Assembly (NCBI RefSeq): GCF_030053135.1
Contig: NZ_CP125648.1
Span: 124,001 to 188,000, forward strand
Length of the DNA: 64,000 nucleotides
Direction of reading: 5' to 3'
Source of the DNA: Rhizobium sp. BT04
GTDB lineage: Bacteria > Pseudomonadota > Alphaproteobacteria > Rhizobiales > Rhizobiaceae
Shown here: piece by piece, positions 47,372-56,920 of the stretch
How the letters are laid out: every line of letters starts with the position of its first letter
How positions within the stretch are numbered: position 1 is the stretch's first letter
Made by a program: the position numbers and the translations under genes
Notes under the pieces: generated by a model
Seen by the model: the letters and a program-made list of their open reading frames with translations, nothing else
Told to the model about the DNA's origin: nothing
Databases searched by the model: none

Positions 47372-48262
47372 ATGTGGCGTGAAATGCAGCCAGACGAGCG
47401 ATTCGAGATCGATGTCGATGGCTATCGCGTGGTTGCCTACAGCTTCGGAGCCGGCAGCGAGACGGTTTTCTGCCTGAACGGCGGACCGGGCCTGCCTTGC
47501 GATTACCTGCGCGAGGCGCATTCCTGTCTCGTCGACAAGGGATATCGCGTCATCGCTTTCGACCAGCTCGGAACCGGCGCCTCCGACCGGCCGGACGACC
47601 TCTCGCTCTGGACGATCGGCCGTTATGTCGAGGAGACGGAAACGGTGCGCAAGGCGCTGGGTCTCGGCAAAGTCCACGTGCTCGGCCATTCCTGGGGCGG
47701 GTGGCTGGCGATCGAATATGCGCTGACCTATGCTCAGAACCTGAAAACACTGATTCTCGAGGATACCGTCGCCGACATGCCGCATCTGATTTCGGAGCTG
47801 GAACGGCTGCGCGCAGCGCTCGGTCCCGAAACCGTGTCGATGATGCAGAAGCACGAGGCGCAAGGCACCTACGATCACCCGGAATATCTCGCCGCCGTCA
47901 CCATCCTCAACTACCGCCATGTCTGTCGTCTGCCGGAATGGCCGGCGCCGGTGCGCCGCTCGCTCGACGACTGGAACATGGCGCCTTACGCGACGATGCA
48001 GGGCCCGAACGAGTTTCTTTACATCGGCAACCTGAAGGACTGGAACCGCATCCCGGATCTGCCGCGGCTGACGCTGCCCGTGCTGATTACCACGGGAGAG
48101 CATGACGAGCTGACGCCGGCCTGTGCGCTGAGGATGAAGCTTGCGCTGCCGAATGCCGAGCTCAAGGTATTTGCCAATGCCAGCCATATGCCGTTCTATG
48201 AGAACCCGCAGGACTATTATCCGGCGCTTCTCGATTTTCTCGACCGGCACAAGGCAGCCTGA
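47372..48262 (+). CDS. Proline iminopeptidase-like hydrolase 2
   Basis: This 296-residue alpha/beta hydrolase has the same family pattern as hydrolase 1: oxyanion loop NGGPGLPCDY, nucleophile GHSWGGW, Asp in TTGEHDELTP and His in ASHMPFYEN. It is divergent from the LuxR solo and leads a five-gene operon with a peptide-type ABC transporter. The ATG is preceded by CGGAG. The two iminopeptidases are paralogues of moderate identity, with different active-site surroundings, so they may act on different forms of the imported compound. Confidence 0.9.
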   Translation: MWREMQPDERFEIDVDGYRVVAYSFGAGSETVFCLNGGPGLPCDYLREAHSCLVDKGYRVIAFDQLGTGASDRPDDLSLWTIGRYVEETETVRKALGLGKVHVLGHSWGGWLAIEYALTYAQNLKTLILEDTVADMPHLISELERLRAALGPETVSMMQKHEAQGTYDHPEYLAAVTILNYRHVCRLPEWPAPVRRSLDDWNMAPYATMQGPNEFLYIGNLKDWNRIPDLPRLTLPVLITTGEHDELTPACALRMKLALPNAELKVFANASHMPFYENPQDYYPALLDFLDRHKAA

Positions 48263-48313
48263 TGCAAGCAAAAGCGGCTCAAATCGGACGAAGACAGAGG
48301 GGCGGCCGCCGTC

Positions 48314-49252
48314 ATGCATCGCTATAAATTCGTTCTGACGCGACCGCTGCAGTTCCTGCCCGTCATCTTCGGTATCAGCGTCATCACTTTCATTCTGGTC
48401 CGGCTGATCCCCGGCGATCCGGCGCGCAACATCCTCGGGACGCGGGCGACGCCGGCAGCCCTTGCCAGCATCCGCGCCCAGTACGGCCTCGATCAGCCGA
48501 TGTGGCTGCAATATGTCTATTTCCTCAAGAACCTCGCCAATGGCGAGATGGGCAAGTCGATCCTCTACAAGATCGACGTGCTGAAGCTGATCGTCACCCG
48601 TATCGAGCCGACGCTTACGCTGGTCATCTCCAGCGTCATGCTGTCGGTGCTGATCGCAGTGCCGATGGCGGCGATCGCCGCACGCAATGCCGGCCGGGCG
48701 CCGGACCATGCGGTGCGCATCGTCTCGACCTTCGGCATCGGCTTTCCGCCCTTCTGGCTGGGGCTGATGCTGATCATCCTGTTCAGCGTCGATCTCGGCG
48801 TGCTGCCGGTTTCGGGCTACGGCGCGACGATCGGCGATAAGCTGTCGCATCTGGTGCTGCCGAGCCTGACGGTCGCGCTGTCGCTCTCGACCGTGCTGAC
48901 GCGCAGCCTGCGGGCGGCGATGATCGAGCAGCTGAAATCGGATGTCGCGACGGCGGCTCGCGCCCGCGGCATGCCGGAAAGTATCGTCTTTTGGCGGCAT
49001 GTGTTGCCGAATTCGCTGGTGCCGACCATCAACCTGCTCGCCGTCAACATCGGCTGGCTGATCGGCGGCACGGTGGTGGTCGAGAGCGTCTTTGCGCTGC
49101 CCGGCATGGGACAATTGCTCGTCAGGGCGATCTTTTCGCGCGATTACATGGTGGTGCAGGGTGTCGCCATGGTCTTTGCCTGCGCCACCGTGCTCATCAA
49201 CTTCATCGCCGACATCGTCACCGTCGCCGTCGATCCGAGGGTGAAGCTGTGA
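48314..49252 (+). CDS. Peptide-type ABC transporter permease (DppB-like) of the pip locus
   Basis: This 312-residue permease has the DppB pattern: LQFLPVIFGISVITFILVRL at the N-terminus followed by PGDPARNILGTRAT. The docking loop is VATAARARGMPESIVFWRHV, and PGMGQLLVRAIFSRDYMVVQ is near the C-terminus. It follows pip hydrolase 2 by 51 bp, and its stop codon overlaps the next GTG (GTGA). Family precedent and context suggest uptake of a peptide-like or amide-bearing plant compound. Confidence 0.9.
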   Translation: MHRYKFVLTRPLQFLPVIFGISVITFILVRLIPGDPARNILGTRATPAALASIRAQYGLDQPMWLQYVYFLKNLANGEMGKSILYKIDVLKLIVTRIEPTLTLVISSVMLSVLIAVPMAAIAARNAGRAPDHAVRIVSTFGIGFPPFWLGLMLIILFSVDLGVLPVSGYGATIGDKLSHLVLPSLTVALSLSTVLTRSLRAAMIEQLKSDVATAARARGMPESIVFWRHVLPNSLVPTINLLAVNIGWLIGGTVVVESVFALPGMGQLLVRAIFSRDYMVVQGVAMVFACATVLINFIADIVTVAVDPRVKL

Positions 49253-50097
49253 GCGTCGAGATTGCCCCCGCATCTCTCGGCTGGCGCCGGTTCTTCGGCC
49301 GGCGGCTGATGCTTGCCGTCGGTGCCGGCTTGCTGCTGTTCTTCGTCCTGCTGGCGATCGGCGCGCCCATGATCGCGCCCTACGATCCGATCATGCAGAA
49401 TGCCGAGGTGCGGCTGCAGGCGCCTTCGCTATTGCATCCCTTCGGCACCGACAATTTCGGCCGCGATATCCTCTCCCGCGTCATCTGGGGGGCACGCCTC
49501 GACCTACAGATGGCCCTGATCGGCGTCATCTTTCCCTTCCTGATCGGCACGATCGTGGGCACGATCGCCGGCTTCTTCGGCGGGATCGTCGATGCGTTGT
49601 TCATGCGCCTCGTCGATATCATCCTCGCCTTCCCCTTCCTGGTGCTGATGCTGTCGATCATCGCGATCCTCGGCCCGGGCCTCGGCAGCTTCTATATCGC
49701 CATGGCGCTGGTCGGCTGGGTTTCCTATGCGCGGCTGATCCGGGCGCAGATGCTGGTGCTGAAAAGCAGCGACTATGCCGTTGCCGCCGTCAGCCTCGGC
49801 TTCAGCCGCCGACGCATCATGTTTCGCCACCTGCTGCCGAACGCAATCGCCGGTTCGATCGTCTTTTCGATGTCTGATGCGACGCTGGTGCTGCTCAGCG
49901 GCGCTGCCGTCAGCTATCTCGGTCTCGGCGTCCAGCCGCCGATCGCCGAATGGGGCGTCATGGTCGCGGAAGGACAGAGCTTCATCACCACGGCCTGGTG
50001 GATCACGCTGTTTCCCGGCCTTTCCATCGTCTGCCTCGCCTTCGGCTTCAGCATGCTGGGCGATGCGCTCGGCGAATTGCTCGGGGTGCACGAATGA
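49249..50097 (+). CDS. Peptide-type ABC transporter permease (DppC-like) of the pip locus
   Basis: This 282-residue permease has the DppC segment LHPFGTDNFGRDILSRVIWG near residue 66 and docking loop AAVSLGFSRRRIMFRHLLPN. A GTG start overlaps the DppB-like stop codon, and its stop overlaps the ATPase ATG (ATGA). The longer frame upstream lies inside the previous gene and was rejected. Confidence 0.9.
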   Translation: MSVEIAPASLGWRRFFGRRLMLAVGAGLLLFFVLLAIGAPMIAPYDPIMQNAEVRLQAPSLLHPFGTDNFGRDILSRVIWGARLDLQMALIGVIFPFLIGTIVGTIAGFFGGIVDALFMRLVDIILAFPFLVLMLSIIAILGPGLGSFYIAMALVGWVSYARLIRAQMLVLKSSDYAVAAVSLGFSRRRIMFRHLLPNAIAGSIVFSMSDATLVLLSGAAVSYLGLGVQPPIAEWGVMVAEGQSFITTAWWITLFPGLSIVCLAFGFSMLGDALGELLGVHE

Positions 50098-51800
50098 GCG
50101 GCTCCGTGCTCTCCGTCCGTGATCTCACAGTCAGGGCGCATGTCGATTCCGGCCCGCGCACGCTGCTCGACGCGGTGTCGCTCGATCTCGGCAAGGGCGA
50201 GATCCTCGGTCTCGTCGGCGAGAGCGGCTCGGGCAAGAGCCTGTTCTGCCGCTCGCTGGTGCGCCTGCTGCCCTCCTCGCTGCTGAAGATCGAAAGCGGG
50301 AGCGTGCTGCTCGAAGGGCGCGATCTCATGCGGATCGACGACGGCGAGATGCTGAAAGTGCGCGGCGGCGAGATCGGCATGATCTTCCAGAACCCGACCA
50401 GCCATCTCGACCCGGTGATGCGGATCGGCGACCAGATCGCCGAGGGCATTCGCTATCATCAGGGCCGCGGCGCCCGCGAGGCTCGCGCCGCGGCGACGGA
50501 CATCCTGGCCCAGGTCGGCTTTCCCGATCCCGCCCGCCAGTACGACAGCTATCCGCACGAATTTTCCGGCGGCATGCGGCAGCGGGCGATGATCGGCGTG
50601 GCGCTGTCCTGCAATCCGAAGATCCTAATCGCCGACGAGCCGACCACGGCGCTCGACGTGACCATCCAGGCTCAGATCCTGCGGCTGTTGATCGACATTC
50701 GCGACCGGCGCGGCCTGTCGATCATTCTGATCACCCACGATCTCGGCATCGTCGCCCAGACCTGCGACCGCATCGCCGTGCTGCGCGGCGGCAAGCTGAT
50801 CGAAGAGGGGCCGAAGCGGACGATCCTGGCGCGGCCGCAGCATCCCTATACGATCAATCTGATCGACAGCCACCCTTCCCTGCCGGGCGAGACATCAGTG
50901 CCGCTGCCCGCAATTGCCGAGGCCGGGCAGCCGGCGAGACCATTGCTCGAAATCGACGATCTCCACGTGCGCTTCAGGGCCGGCGGCGCCCTGCTCAAGG
51001 GCGGTGCCAAGACGGTCAGCGCCGTTGCCGGCGTCAGCCTGCAGATCATGCCGGGCGAGACGGTCGGCATCGTCGGCGAATCCGGCAGCGGCAAGAGCAC
51101 GCTTGCCCGCGCCGTGCTCGGTCTCACGCCGCTTTCCTCAGGTCACGTCACCTTCGACGGTGTCGATTTGGCGCTGCAGAGAAGCGCCGGCCTGGCAAAG
51201 CTCAGGCGCGAGACGGCAATGGTGTTCCAGGACCCCTACAATGCGCTCAATCCGCGGCTGACGATCGGGCAGATGCTGGCCGAGGTGCTGAAGGTGCAGG
51301 GCAAGGTCGCCAAGGCCGATATTCCGGCCCGGATCGGCGAACTACTCGACCTCGTCGGCCTCGAACGCGAATTCGTTGGCCGCAAACCGCGCAGCATGAG
51401 CGGCGGCCAGTGCCAGCGCGCCGGCATCGCCCGTGCGCTCGCCGTCGATCCGAAGATGATCATCGCCGACGAATGCGTGGCCGCCCTCGACGTCACCATC
51501 CAGGCGCAGATCATCGAGCTCTTCCGCGAGCTCACGGCGAAGATGAACCTCACGCTGATCTTCATCGCCCATGACCTCGCAATCGTGCGCAATCTCTGCG
51601 AACGCGTGGTCGTGATGTATCGCGGCGAGATCGTCGAGGAAGGTCGCTCGGAGGAGGTCTTTGCGCGGCCGAAGCATCCTTATACGGCGGCGCTGATCGC
51701 CGCCATTCCCGACATCGATCCTGATAAGCCGCTGCAAGGCGCGGGTGGCAAGGACGATCCGCAATCGATACCGATCCAGTCCATCAAACGCATGCCATAA
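50094..51800 (+). CDS. Fused DppD-DppF ATPase of the pip locus
   Basis: This 568-residue protein joins two ATPase domains in one chain. Domain 1 has [10 protein letters not shown], signature [15 protein letters not shown] and [11 protein letters not shown]. Domain 2 (from ~residue 280) has [10 protein letters not shown], signature [15 protein letters not shown] and [11 protein letters not shown], where the residue after the Walker B Glu is Cys. The C-terminus lacks the Cys cluster of separate DppF. Both halves look catalytic. It sits in the five-gene pip operon. Confidence 0.92.
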   Translation: MSGSVLSVRDLTVRAHVDSGPRTLLDAVSLDLGKGEILGLVGESGSGKSLFCRSLVRLLPSSLLKIESGSVLLEGRDLMRIDDGEMLKVRGGEIGMIFQNPTSHLDPVMRIGDQIAEGIRYHQGRGAREARAAATDILAQVGFPDPARQYDSYPHEFSGGMRQRAMIGVALSCNPKILIADEPTTALDVTIQAQILRLLIDIRDRRGLSIILITHDLGIVAQTCDRIAVLRGGKLIEEGPKRTILARPQHPYTINLIDSHPSLPGETSVPLPAIAEAGQPARPLLEIDDLHVRFRAGGALLKGGAKTVSAVAGVSLQIMPGETVGIVGESGSGKSTLARAVLGLTPLSSGHVTFDGVDLALQRSAGLAKLRRETAMVFQDPYNALNPRLTIGQMLAEVLKVQGKVAKADIPARIGELLDLVGLEREFVGRKPRSMSGGQCQRAGIARALAVDPKMIIADECVAALDVTIQAQIIELFRELTAKMNLTLIFIAHDLAIVRNLCERVVVMYRGEIVEEGRSEEVFARPKHPYTAALIAAIPDIDPDKPLQGAGGKDDPQSIPIQSIKRMP

Positions 51801-51819
51801 CAACGAAGGGAACGAATTC

Positions 51820-53334
51820 ATGACAAACAGGTGGAAATCAATCGGGCTCGCAGCCCTGCTCGCCGGCCTGACGCTCAGCGCAAGCTATGCCGAGGCCGCC
51901 GGTGTGCTCACCATCGGCCGCCGTGAGGATTCGACGACATTCGATCCGATCAAGACGGCGCAGAACATCGACAACTGGGTATTCTCCAACGTCTACGACG
52001 TGCTGATCCGCGTCGACAAGACAGGCACGAAACTGGAGCCGGGCCTTGCCGAAAGCTGGACCACTTCGGATGACGGACTGACCTACACCTTGAAGATCCG
52101 TGACACGAAATTCTCCGACGGTTCGCCGCTGACGGCGGAGGATGCCGCCTACAGCCTGTTGCGCATCCGGGACGACCCTGCCTCGCTCTGGAGCGATTCC
52201 TACAAGGTGATCGACACGGCGGTGGCGACCGACGCGCACACGCTGACGATCAAGCTCAAGAACCAGTCGGCGCCGTTCCTTTCGACGCTGGCGCTGCCCA
52301 ATGCCTCGGTTATCTCCAAGAAGGGCATGGAAACGCTGGGCGCCGATGCCTATGGGGAGAAGCCGATCGCATCCGGCGCCTTCGTGATCGACGAATGGCG
52401 GCGCGGCGACCGCGTTATTCTCAAGAAGAACCCGAACTTCTGGCAGGCCGACCGCGTCAAGCTCGATGGGGTCGAGTGGATCTCGGTGCCCGACGACAAC
52501 ACCCGCATGCTGAACGTCCAGGCGGGCGAGCTGGATGCGGCGCTCTTCGTGCCCTTCTCCCGCGTCGAGGAGCTGAAGAAGGATCCGAACCTCAATGTCG
52601 ATATCGATGCCTCGACCCGCGAGGATCATCTGCTGATCAACCACGCGCATGGCGCGCTCGGCAAGAAGGAAGTCCGCCAGGCGCTGGACCTTGCGATCGA
52701 CAAGACGGCGATCGTCGATACCGTCACCTTCGGCCAGGGCACGGTCGCCAATTCCTACATTCCGAAGGGCGCGCTCTATTATTATGCCGACAATCTGCAG
52801 CGGCCTTATGATCCAGCGAAGGCGAAAGAGTTGCTGGCGGCTGCCGGCGCTTCCGACCTGACGCTGAACTATCTGGTGCGCGCCGGCGACGAAGTCGACG
52901 AACAGACGGCCGTGCTGGTTCAGCAGCAGCTGCAGAAGGCCGGCATCACCGCCAATCTGCAGAAGGTCGATCCGAGCCAGGAATGGGACATGATCGTTGC
53001 CGGCGACTACGACGTCTCGGTCAACTACTGGACCAACGACATTCTCGATCCGGACCAGAAGACCACCTTCGTCCTCGGCCACGATTCCAACAACAACTAC
53101 TCGACCAATTACAAGAGCGAGGCAGTGAAGGAACTGGTCGCCAAGGCGCGTCTCGAGCTCGACCCGAAGAAGCGCGAACAGATGTATGTCGATCTGCAGA
53201 AGATGGCCAAGGACGACGTCAACTGGATCGACCTCTATTACAGCCCCTATATCAACGTCTCACGCAAGAATATCGAGAACTTCTACCAGAACCCGCTCGG
53301 CCGCTTCTTCCTGGAAGATACGGTCAAGAACTGA
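51820..53334 (+). CDS. Peptide-type ABC transporter substrate-binding protein of the pip locus
   Basis: This 504-residue family 5 receptor has a Sec signal peptide (residues ~1-26, ending YAEAA). Family segments are FSDGSPLTAEDAAYSLLRIR and the C-terminal LDPKKREQMYVDLQKMAKDD. The start at 51820 follows CGAAGGGAA. It would bind the substrate imported by the operon. In this setting an unusual amide, perhaps an ethanolamine derivative as for PipR, is a reasonable guess. A terminator hairpin follows. Confidence 0.9.
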   Translation: MTNRWKSIGLAALLAGLTLSASYAEAAGVLTIGRREDSTTFDPIKTAQNIDNWVFSNVYDVLIRVDKTGTKLEPGLAESWTTSDDGLTYTLKIRDTKFSDGSPLTAEDAAYSLLRIRDDPASLWSDSYKVIDTAVATDAHTLTIKLKNQSAPFLSTLALPNASVISKKGMETLGADAYGEKPIASGAFVIDEWRRGDRVILKKNPNFWQADRVKLDGVEWISVPDDNTRMLNVQAGELDAALFVPFSRVEELKKDPNLNVDIDASTREDHLLINHAHGALGKKEVRQALDLAIDKTAIVDTVTFGQGTVANSYIPKGALYYYADNLQRPYDPAKAKELLAAAGASDLTLNYLVRAGDEVDEQTAVLVQQQLQKAGITANLQKVDPSQEWDMIVAGDYDVSVNYWTNDILDPDQKTTFVLGHDSNNNYSTNYKSEAVKELVAKARLELDPKKREQMYVDLQKMAKDDVNWIDLYYSPYINVSRKNIENFYQNPLGRFFLEDTVKN

Positions 53335-53353
53335 GTTCGGGCAGCATGCAAAT

Positions 53354-53380
53354 GCTCCGCCGCCCTCACGGCGGTGGAGC
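53354..53380 (+). terminator. Terminator of the pip/ABC operon
   Basis: An 11-bp stem with one G-T pair (arms starting GCTCCGCCGCC) closes a 5-base loop 20 bases after the binding-protein stop codon and is followed by CTCATTCATT. It sits between convergent genes and may also stop the opposite strand. Confidence 0.65.
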
Positions 53381-53418
53381 CTCATTCATTGCCGCGGCAA
53401 GTGACTGATACAGCCTAC

Positions 53419-54297
53419 TTACTCGGCGGCGGCCGCGAGCTTGTCCTGCGTCCTGGTGTCGAAGTCGCTGGCGTCGTGGCGCTCGTGCAACTGGCTCGAG
53501 GGCTCGCCGGAGAGGCGGTTGACCATCCGGCCGCGTTGCACGGCCGGCCTGTTGTGAATGGCGTCGGCCCAGCGCAGCACGTTCTTATAGTCCACGACCT
53601 GCAGAAACTCGGCCGCGCCGTAGGTCCAGCCCTTCACCAATCCGCCATACCAGGGCCAGACGGCAATATCGGCGATCGTATAGTCGCTGCCTGCCAGATA
53701 CTCGCTTTCGGCAAGGCGACGATCGAGCACGTCGAGCTGACGCTTCACCTCCATGGCGAAGCGGTCGATCGCATATTCGATCTTGACGGGCGCATAGGCG
53801 TAGAAATGGCCGAAGCCGCCGCCGAGATAGGGGGCGCTTCCCATCTGCCAGAACAGCCAGGACAGGCATTCGGCGCGGTCGGCCGGCTCAGTCGGCAGGA
53901 AGGCGCCGAACTTCTCGGCGAGATAGGTCAGGATGGCGCCGGATTCGAAAACGCGGATCGGCTTCGGACCGCTGCGGTCCATCAGCGCCGGGATCTTGGA
54001 GTTGGGATTGACCGCGACGAAGCCGCTGCCGAACTGGTCGCCATCGCCGATCCTGATCAGCCAGGCGTCGTATTCGGCACCGCTATGGCCGAGCGCCAGC
54101 AGCTCCTCGAGCATGATCGTGACCTTCTGGCCGTTCGGGGTGCCGAGCGAATAGAGCTGCAGCGGATGGCGGCCGATCGGAAGCTCCTTGTCATGCGTCG
54201 GTCCCGCGATCGGGCGGTTGATGCTGGCGAACTGGCCGCCATTCGCCTTGTTCCAGGTCCAGACCTTCGGGGGTGTATAATCGGGAGAACCGCTCAT
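53419..54297 (-). CDS. yghU: Glutathione transferase-like YghU-type disulfide reductase
   Basis: This 292-residue protein resembles YghU/YfcG glutathione S-transferase-type enzymes. The N-terminal half has the thioredoxin-like fold with SLGTPNGQKVTIMLEELLAL and NPNSKIPALMD (the cis-Pro motif). The C-terminal helical half contains SDYTIADIAVWPW, a GST signature. It probably reduces peroxides or mixed disulfides with glutathione. It is convergent with the pip operon and seems to be an independent gene. Confidence 0.88.
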   Translation of the reverse strand: MSGSPDYTPPKVWTWNKANGGQFASINRPIAGPTHDKELPIGRHPLQLYSLGTPNGQKVTIMLEELLALGHSGAEYDAWLIRIGDGDQFGSGFVAVNPNSKIPALMDRSGPKPIRVFESGAILTYLAEKFGAFLPTEPADRAECLSWLFWQMGSAPYLGGGFGHFYAYAPVKIEYAIDRFAMEVKRQLDVLDRRLAESEYLAGSDYTIADIAVWPWYGGLVKGWTYGAAEFLQVVDYKNVLRWADAIHNRPAVQRGRMVNRLSGEPSSQLHERHDASDFDTRTQDKLAAAAE

Positions 54298-54453
54298 CTT
54301 TCAAACTCCTGGGATTGGTCAGACAGAGTGCGGCGCAGGTTGGGGTTGCCGCATTTTTCCTGACATAGCAGAGGCGATGAGGTTTTGTCACAGGTGTCGG
54401 CGCGGTTTCACGCAATCGTCAGAACCTTGGCAAAGCTGAAGAAAACGGTCGCT

Positions 54454-54601
54454 TCAGGTATCCGCCATGGGAAGACGCCTGCCTGTCGCCGCTGAAAACA
54501 GATGTTCGCCGGCGGCGCGCAAGGTGAAGCGGATCGTGTCGCCCGGCTTGACCGCAATGCGCTGACGCCATGATAGTTCCCTCCCATCAGTTATCGTCGT
54601 C
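54454..54601 (-). pseudogene. C-terminal remnant of a sugar ABC transporter ATPase (UgpC/MsmK-like)
   Basis: Immediately after the cupin stop codon the minus strand stays open for 49 codons, ending at a TGA. The peptide carries WRQRIAVKPGDTIRFTL and HLFSAATGRRLPMAD, which match the end of the TOBE domain of UgpC/MsmK ATPases (LHLFDAATGRRL). No Walker motif, signature or start codon is present. The gene is therefore a truncated remnant, and the transporter encoded upstream lacks its ATPase here. Confidence 0.72.
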
Positions 54602-54982
54602 TCAGGCCGCGCCCTCGCCCTCATGATTGACCGCCGTCCTGGTGCCGGAGGAGAACATGATCAGGGCGAAGAGCGGTTCGGTGCCGAGCGCACGCGCCCA
54701 GTGCCTGATATTGCGGGGTATTCGGATCGCGTCGCCAGCTTCGAGCCGGTAAAGCGCGTCGCCGAGCTTGTGCTCGCAATGGCCGGAAACGACGTAGAGG
54801 ATTTCCTCGCAATCCGGATGCGAATGCAGCTGGTTGCGCTCGCCGGGATTGATACGGCAGGTGCCGAAGGTCATCTCGGCGCCGGGCGTGCCGTCGCCGG
54901 TGATCTTCCAGTTGAGTTCGCCCCAGGAGGTCGGCATGAATTCGCCGCCGGCTTTCCTGAAAATGATATCGGTATCGGTCAA
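54602..54982 (-). CDS. Cupin-domain protein
   Basis: This 126-residue single-domain cupin has the two metal-binding motifs: HSHPDCEEILYVVSGH (with ligands His, His, Glu) and a downstream IPRNIRHWARALG with the second-motif His. Cupins of this type are isomerases, oxygenases or sugar-binding. A TTG start preceded by GGGGAGGG is preferred over the GTG/ATG further upstream. It lies 17 bases after the Gfo/Idh dehydrogenase gene and belongs to the same operon. Confidence 0.8.
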   Translation of the reverse strand: MTDTDIIFRKAGGEFMPTSWGELNWKITGDGTPGAEMTFGTCRINPGERNQLHSHPDCEEILYVVSGHCEHKLGDALYRLEAGDAIRIPRNIRHWARALGTEPLFALIMFSSGTRTAVNHEGEGAA

Positions 54983-54998
54983 GGCTGTCCCTCCCCTG

Positions 54999-56090
54999 TC
55001 AGAGATTGGTGGTGACGCCGGCATCCGCGCGTCTGTAAAATTCGAAGAGCTTCATGATCTCGAGGGCGATTTCGAGCGTGCCCCTTGATATCGGCGTGCC
55101 GGAGAGGATCGCATCCGTCAGATGCAGGATTTCGGGCACATAACCGAGATAAAACAGGTTGTTGTTGTAGAGCTGGCCGAGCGAATGCTCCGGCTCGTAG
55201 AACAGCGCCGCATTCTCGTCCGGCTGGATGAAGCTTGCGGCGCGGCCATAGGACGGCAGGTCGGCCTTGCGGAAGTAAGTCAGCCGGCTGCCGTTTTCGA
55301 CGATGGCATTGGCGCCTTCGCCGATAATCTCGACCCGCTCGAAGATGCTGCCGCCGGACTGGCCGGCAGCAAGGTGCAGCGTGCCGATCGCCCCGGAGCG
55401 GAAGCGCAGGCTGGTAATGGTCGCGCCCGTCAACGCTTCCCACTCATAACCAGCGCGTTCGATCTCGCCCCCGAGGAAGTTGAGGATCGCGCCCGGATGA
55501 TAGATATGGTCGAGGAAGCTCTGCATCTTGACGAGATTGGCGCGGTCTTCGGGGCTCGGCAGGCTCTGGGGATAGCGGACATTGATCGAGGTCAGCCGGC
55601 CGAAACCGGGCGAGCCGATCAGATCCTTGAGCTTCTCGATTGTGGGGAAGAAGGTCTTCTTGAGGCCGGTCATCACCATGCGGCCGGCCGCCGCACTGGC
55701 CGCCTGCAGCCTTTCGATGTCCGCAAGGCTTGCCGCCGTCGGCTTCTCCATCCAGACGTGAGCGCCCGCCGCCAGCGCGTCGAGCGCCAGATCGGTTGCC
55801 TGCACCCGGCCGTCAGGATGATAGGCGGTGACGAGAAAGACCAGGTCCGGCTTTTCCCGCGCGAGCATTTCGTGGTGATCGTTATAGGCTTTTCCGGCGC
55901 CGAAAAGTTTGGCGAATTTCTCGGCGCGGCCGAGATCGAGATCGCAGATGCCGGCAAGCTCGACCGGCGCGTAACGCAGCGCCGGATAGACATTGCGATA
56001 GGCATGGCCGCCGGCGCCGATGAAGCAGGCCTTTATGCGGTGGTCGAATTCGAAATTGTAGCGGATTTCCCGCTGGACATGATGCGACAT
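54999..56090 (-). CDS. Gfo/Idh/MocA-family oxidoreductase
   Basis: This 363-residue NAD(P)-dependent dehydrogenase has an N-terminal Rossmann domain with ACFIGAGGHAYRNVYPAL and the family motif WMEKPTAASLADIERL, containing the conserved Glu-Lys-Pro. The C-terminal domain folds as an open sheet. Members oxidise inositols, sugars and glycosides. It starts two bases after the permease gene ends and is part of the sugar transport operon. Its substrate is likely the transported compound. Confidence 0.88.
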   Translation of the reverse strand: MSHHVQREIRYNFEFDHRIKACFIGAGGHAYRNVYPALRYAPVELAGICDLDLGRAEKFAKLFGAGKAYNDHHEMLAREKPDLVFLVTAYHPDGRVQATDLALDALAAGAHVWMEKPTAASLADIERLQAASAAAGRMVMTGLKKTFFPTIEKLKDLIGSPGFGRLTSINVRYPQSLPSPEDRANLVKMQSFLDHIYHPGAILNFLGGEIERAGYEWEALTGATITSLRFRSGAIGTLHLAAGQSGGSIFERVEIIGEGANAIVENGSRLTYFRKADLPSYGRAASFIQPDENAALFYEPEHSLGQLYNNNLFYLGYVPEILHLTDAILSGTPISRGTLEIALEIMKLFEFYRRADAGVTTNL

Positions 56091-56092
56091 GG

Positions 56093-56920
56093 TCAGCCCT
56101 TGATTGCTCCCTGCGTCAGCCCCTCGGTGAAGCGGCGCTGCATCAGGATGAAGAGAAGAATGATCGGCAGGAATGAAATGACGGTTCCCGAAAAGACCAG
56201 GCGGTAATCGGAAGCATAGGTGCTGGCGAAACGGACGAGCCCGAGCGGCAGCGTCTGTACCTCGGGACTGATCAGCACGATCAGCGGCAGGAAGAAATCA
56301 TTCCAGGTGGAGAGCGCGCTGATGATGACGAGCGCCTGCACCGCCGGCGTGGAGATCGGCAAGAAGACCTTGGTGAGGATCTGGAAATGCGAGGCACCGT
56401 CGATCTTGGCGGCCTCGATCAGATCATCAGGCACGCCGATGAAGAAGCTCCGCATCAGGAATATGCCGAAGGGAATGCCGTTGCTCACCTGCACCAGGAC
56501 GATGCCAGCAAGCGTGTTGACGAGGTTCAGGCCGAAAAGCACCTGGTAGAGCGGGATGACGATTGCCTGGACCGGCACGGTGAGGCCGAGGATGAAGGCG
56601 TAGAACAGCCATTCCCGGCCGGGAAAACGGATCTTGGCAAGGGCATAGCCGGCAGGTGCACAGGTGATCAGCGACAGGACGACGACGCCGATGAGATTGA
56701 TGAGGCTGTTGCCGACGAGTTCGCCGAACCCGCCGATCTGCCATGCATCCAGATAGTTCCGCCACATCAGGTCGGCAGGCCAGGTAAAGGGATCGGCCTG
56801 GCCAATCTCGGCCTCGGTCTTGAAACTCGAGACCACCAGCCAGACGAAGGGGGCGAGGATCAGGATCAGCGCCGGGGTCAGGGCCAGTGCCATCGGCCAT
56901 TCGCGACTACGGACGCTCAT
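56093..56920 (-). CDS. Sugar ABC transporter permease (MalG-like)
   Basis: This 275-residue permease has six hydrophobic helices and the EAA loop AAKIDGASHFQILTKVFLP near residue 185, the docking site of the carbohydrate-uptake (CUT1) group. An ATG overlaps the stop codon of the first permease (ATGA). The longer frame upstream runs inside the first permease gene and was rejected. No intact ATPase gene follows in the operon. Confidence 0.88.
   Translation of the reverse strand: MSVRSREWPMALALTPALILILAPFVWLVVSSFKTEAEIGQADPFTWPADLMWRNYLDAWQIGGFGELVGNSLINLIGVVVLSLITCAPAGYALAKIRFPGREWLFYAFILGLTVPVQAIVIPLYQVLFGLNLVNTLAGIVLVQVSNGIPFGIFLMRSFFIGVPDDLIEAAKIDGASHFQILTKVFLPISTPAVQALVIISALSTWNDFFLPLIVLISPEVQTLPLGLVRFASTYASDYRLVFSGTVISFLPIILLFILMQRRFTEGLTQGAIKG

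Noticed and set aside
47369..49273. 634-residue minus-strand open frame opposite pip and the permease
   Set aside because: His, Arg and Asp-rich low-complexity sequence without a domain; the plus strand holds two well-supported genes.
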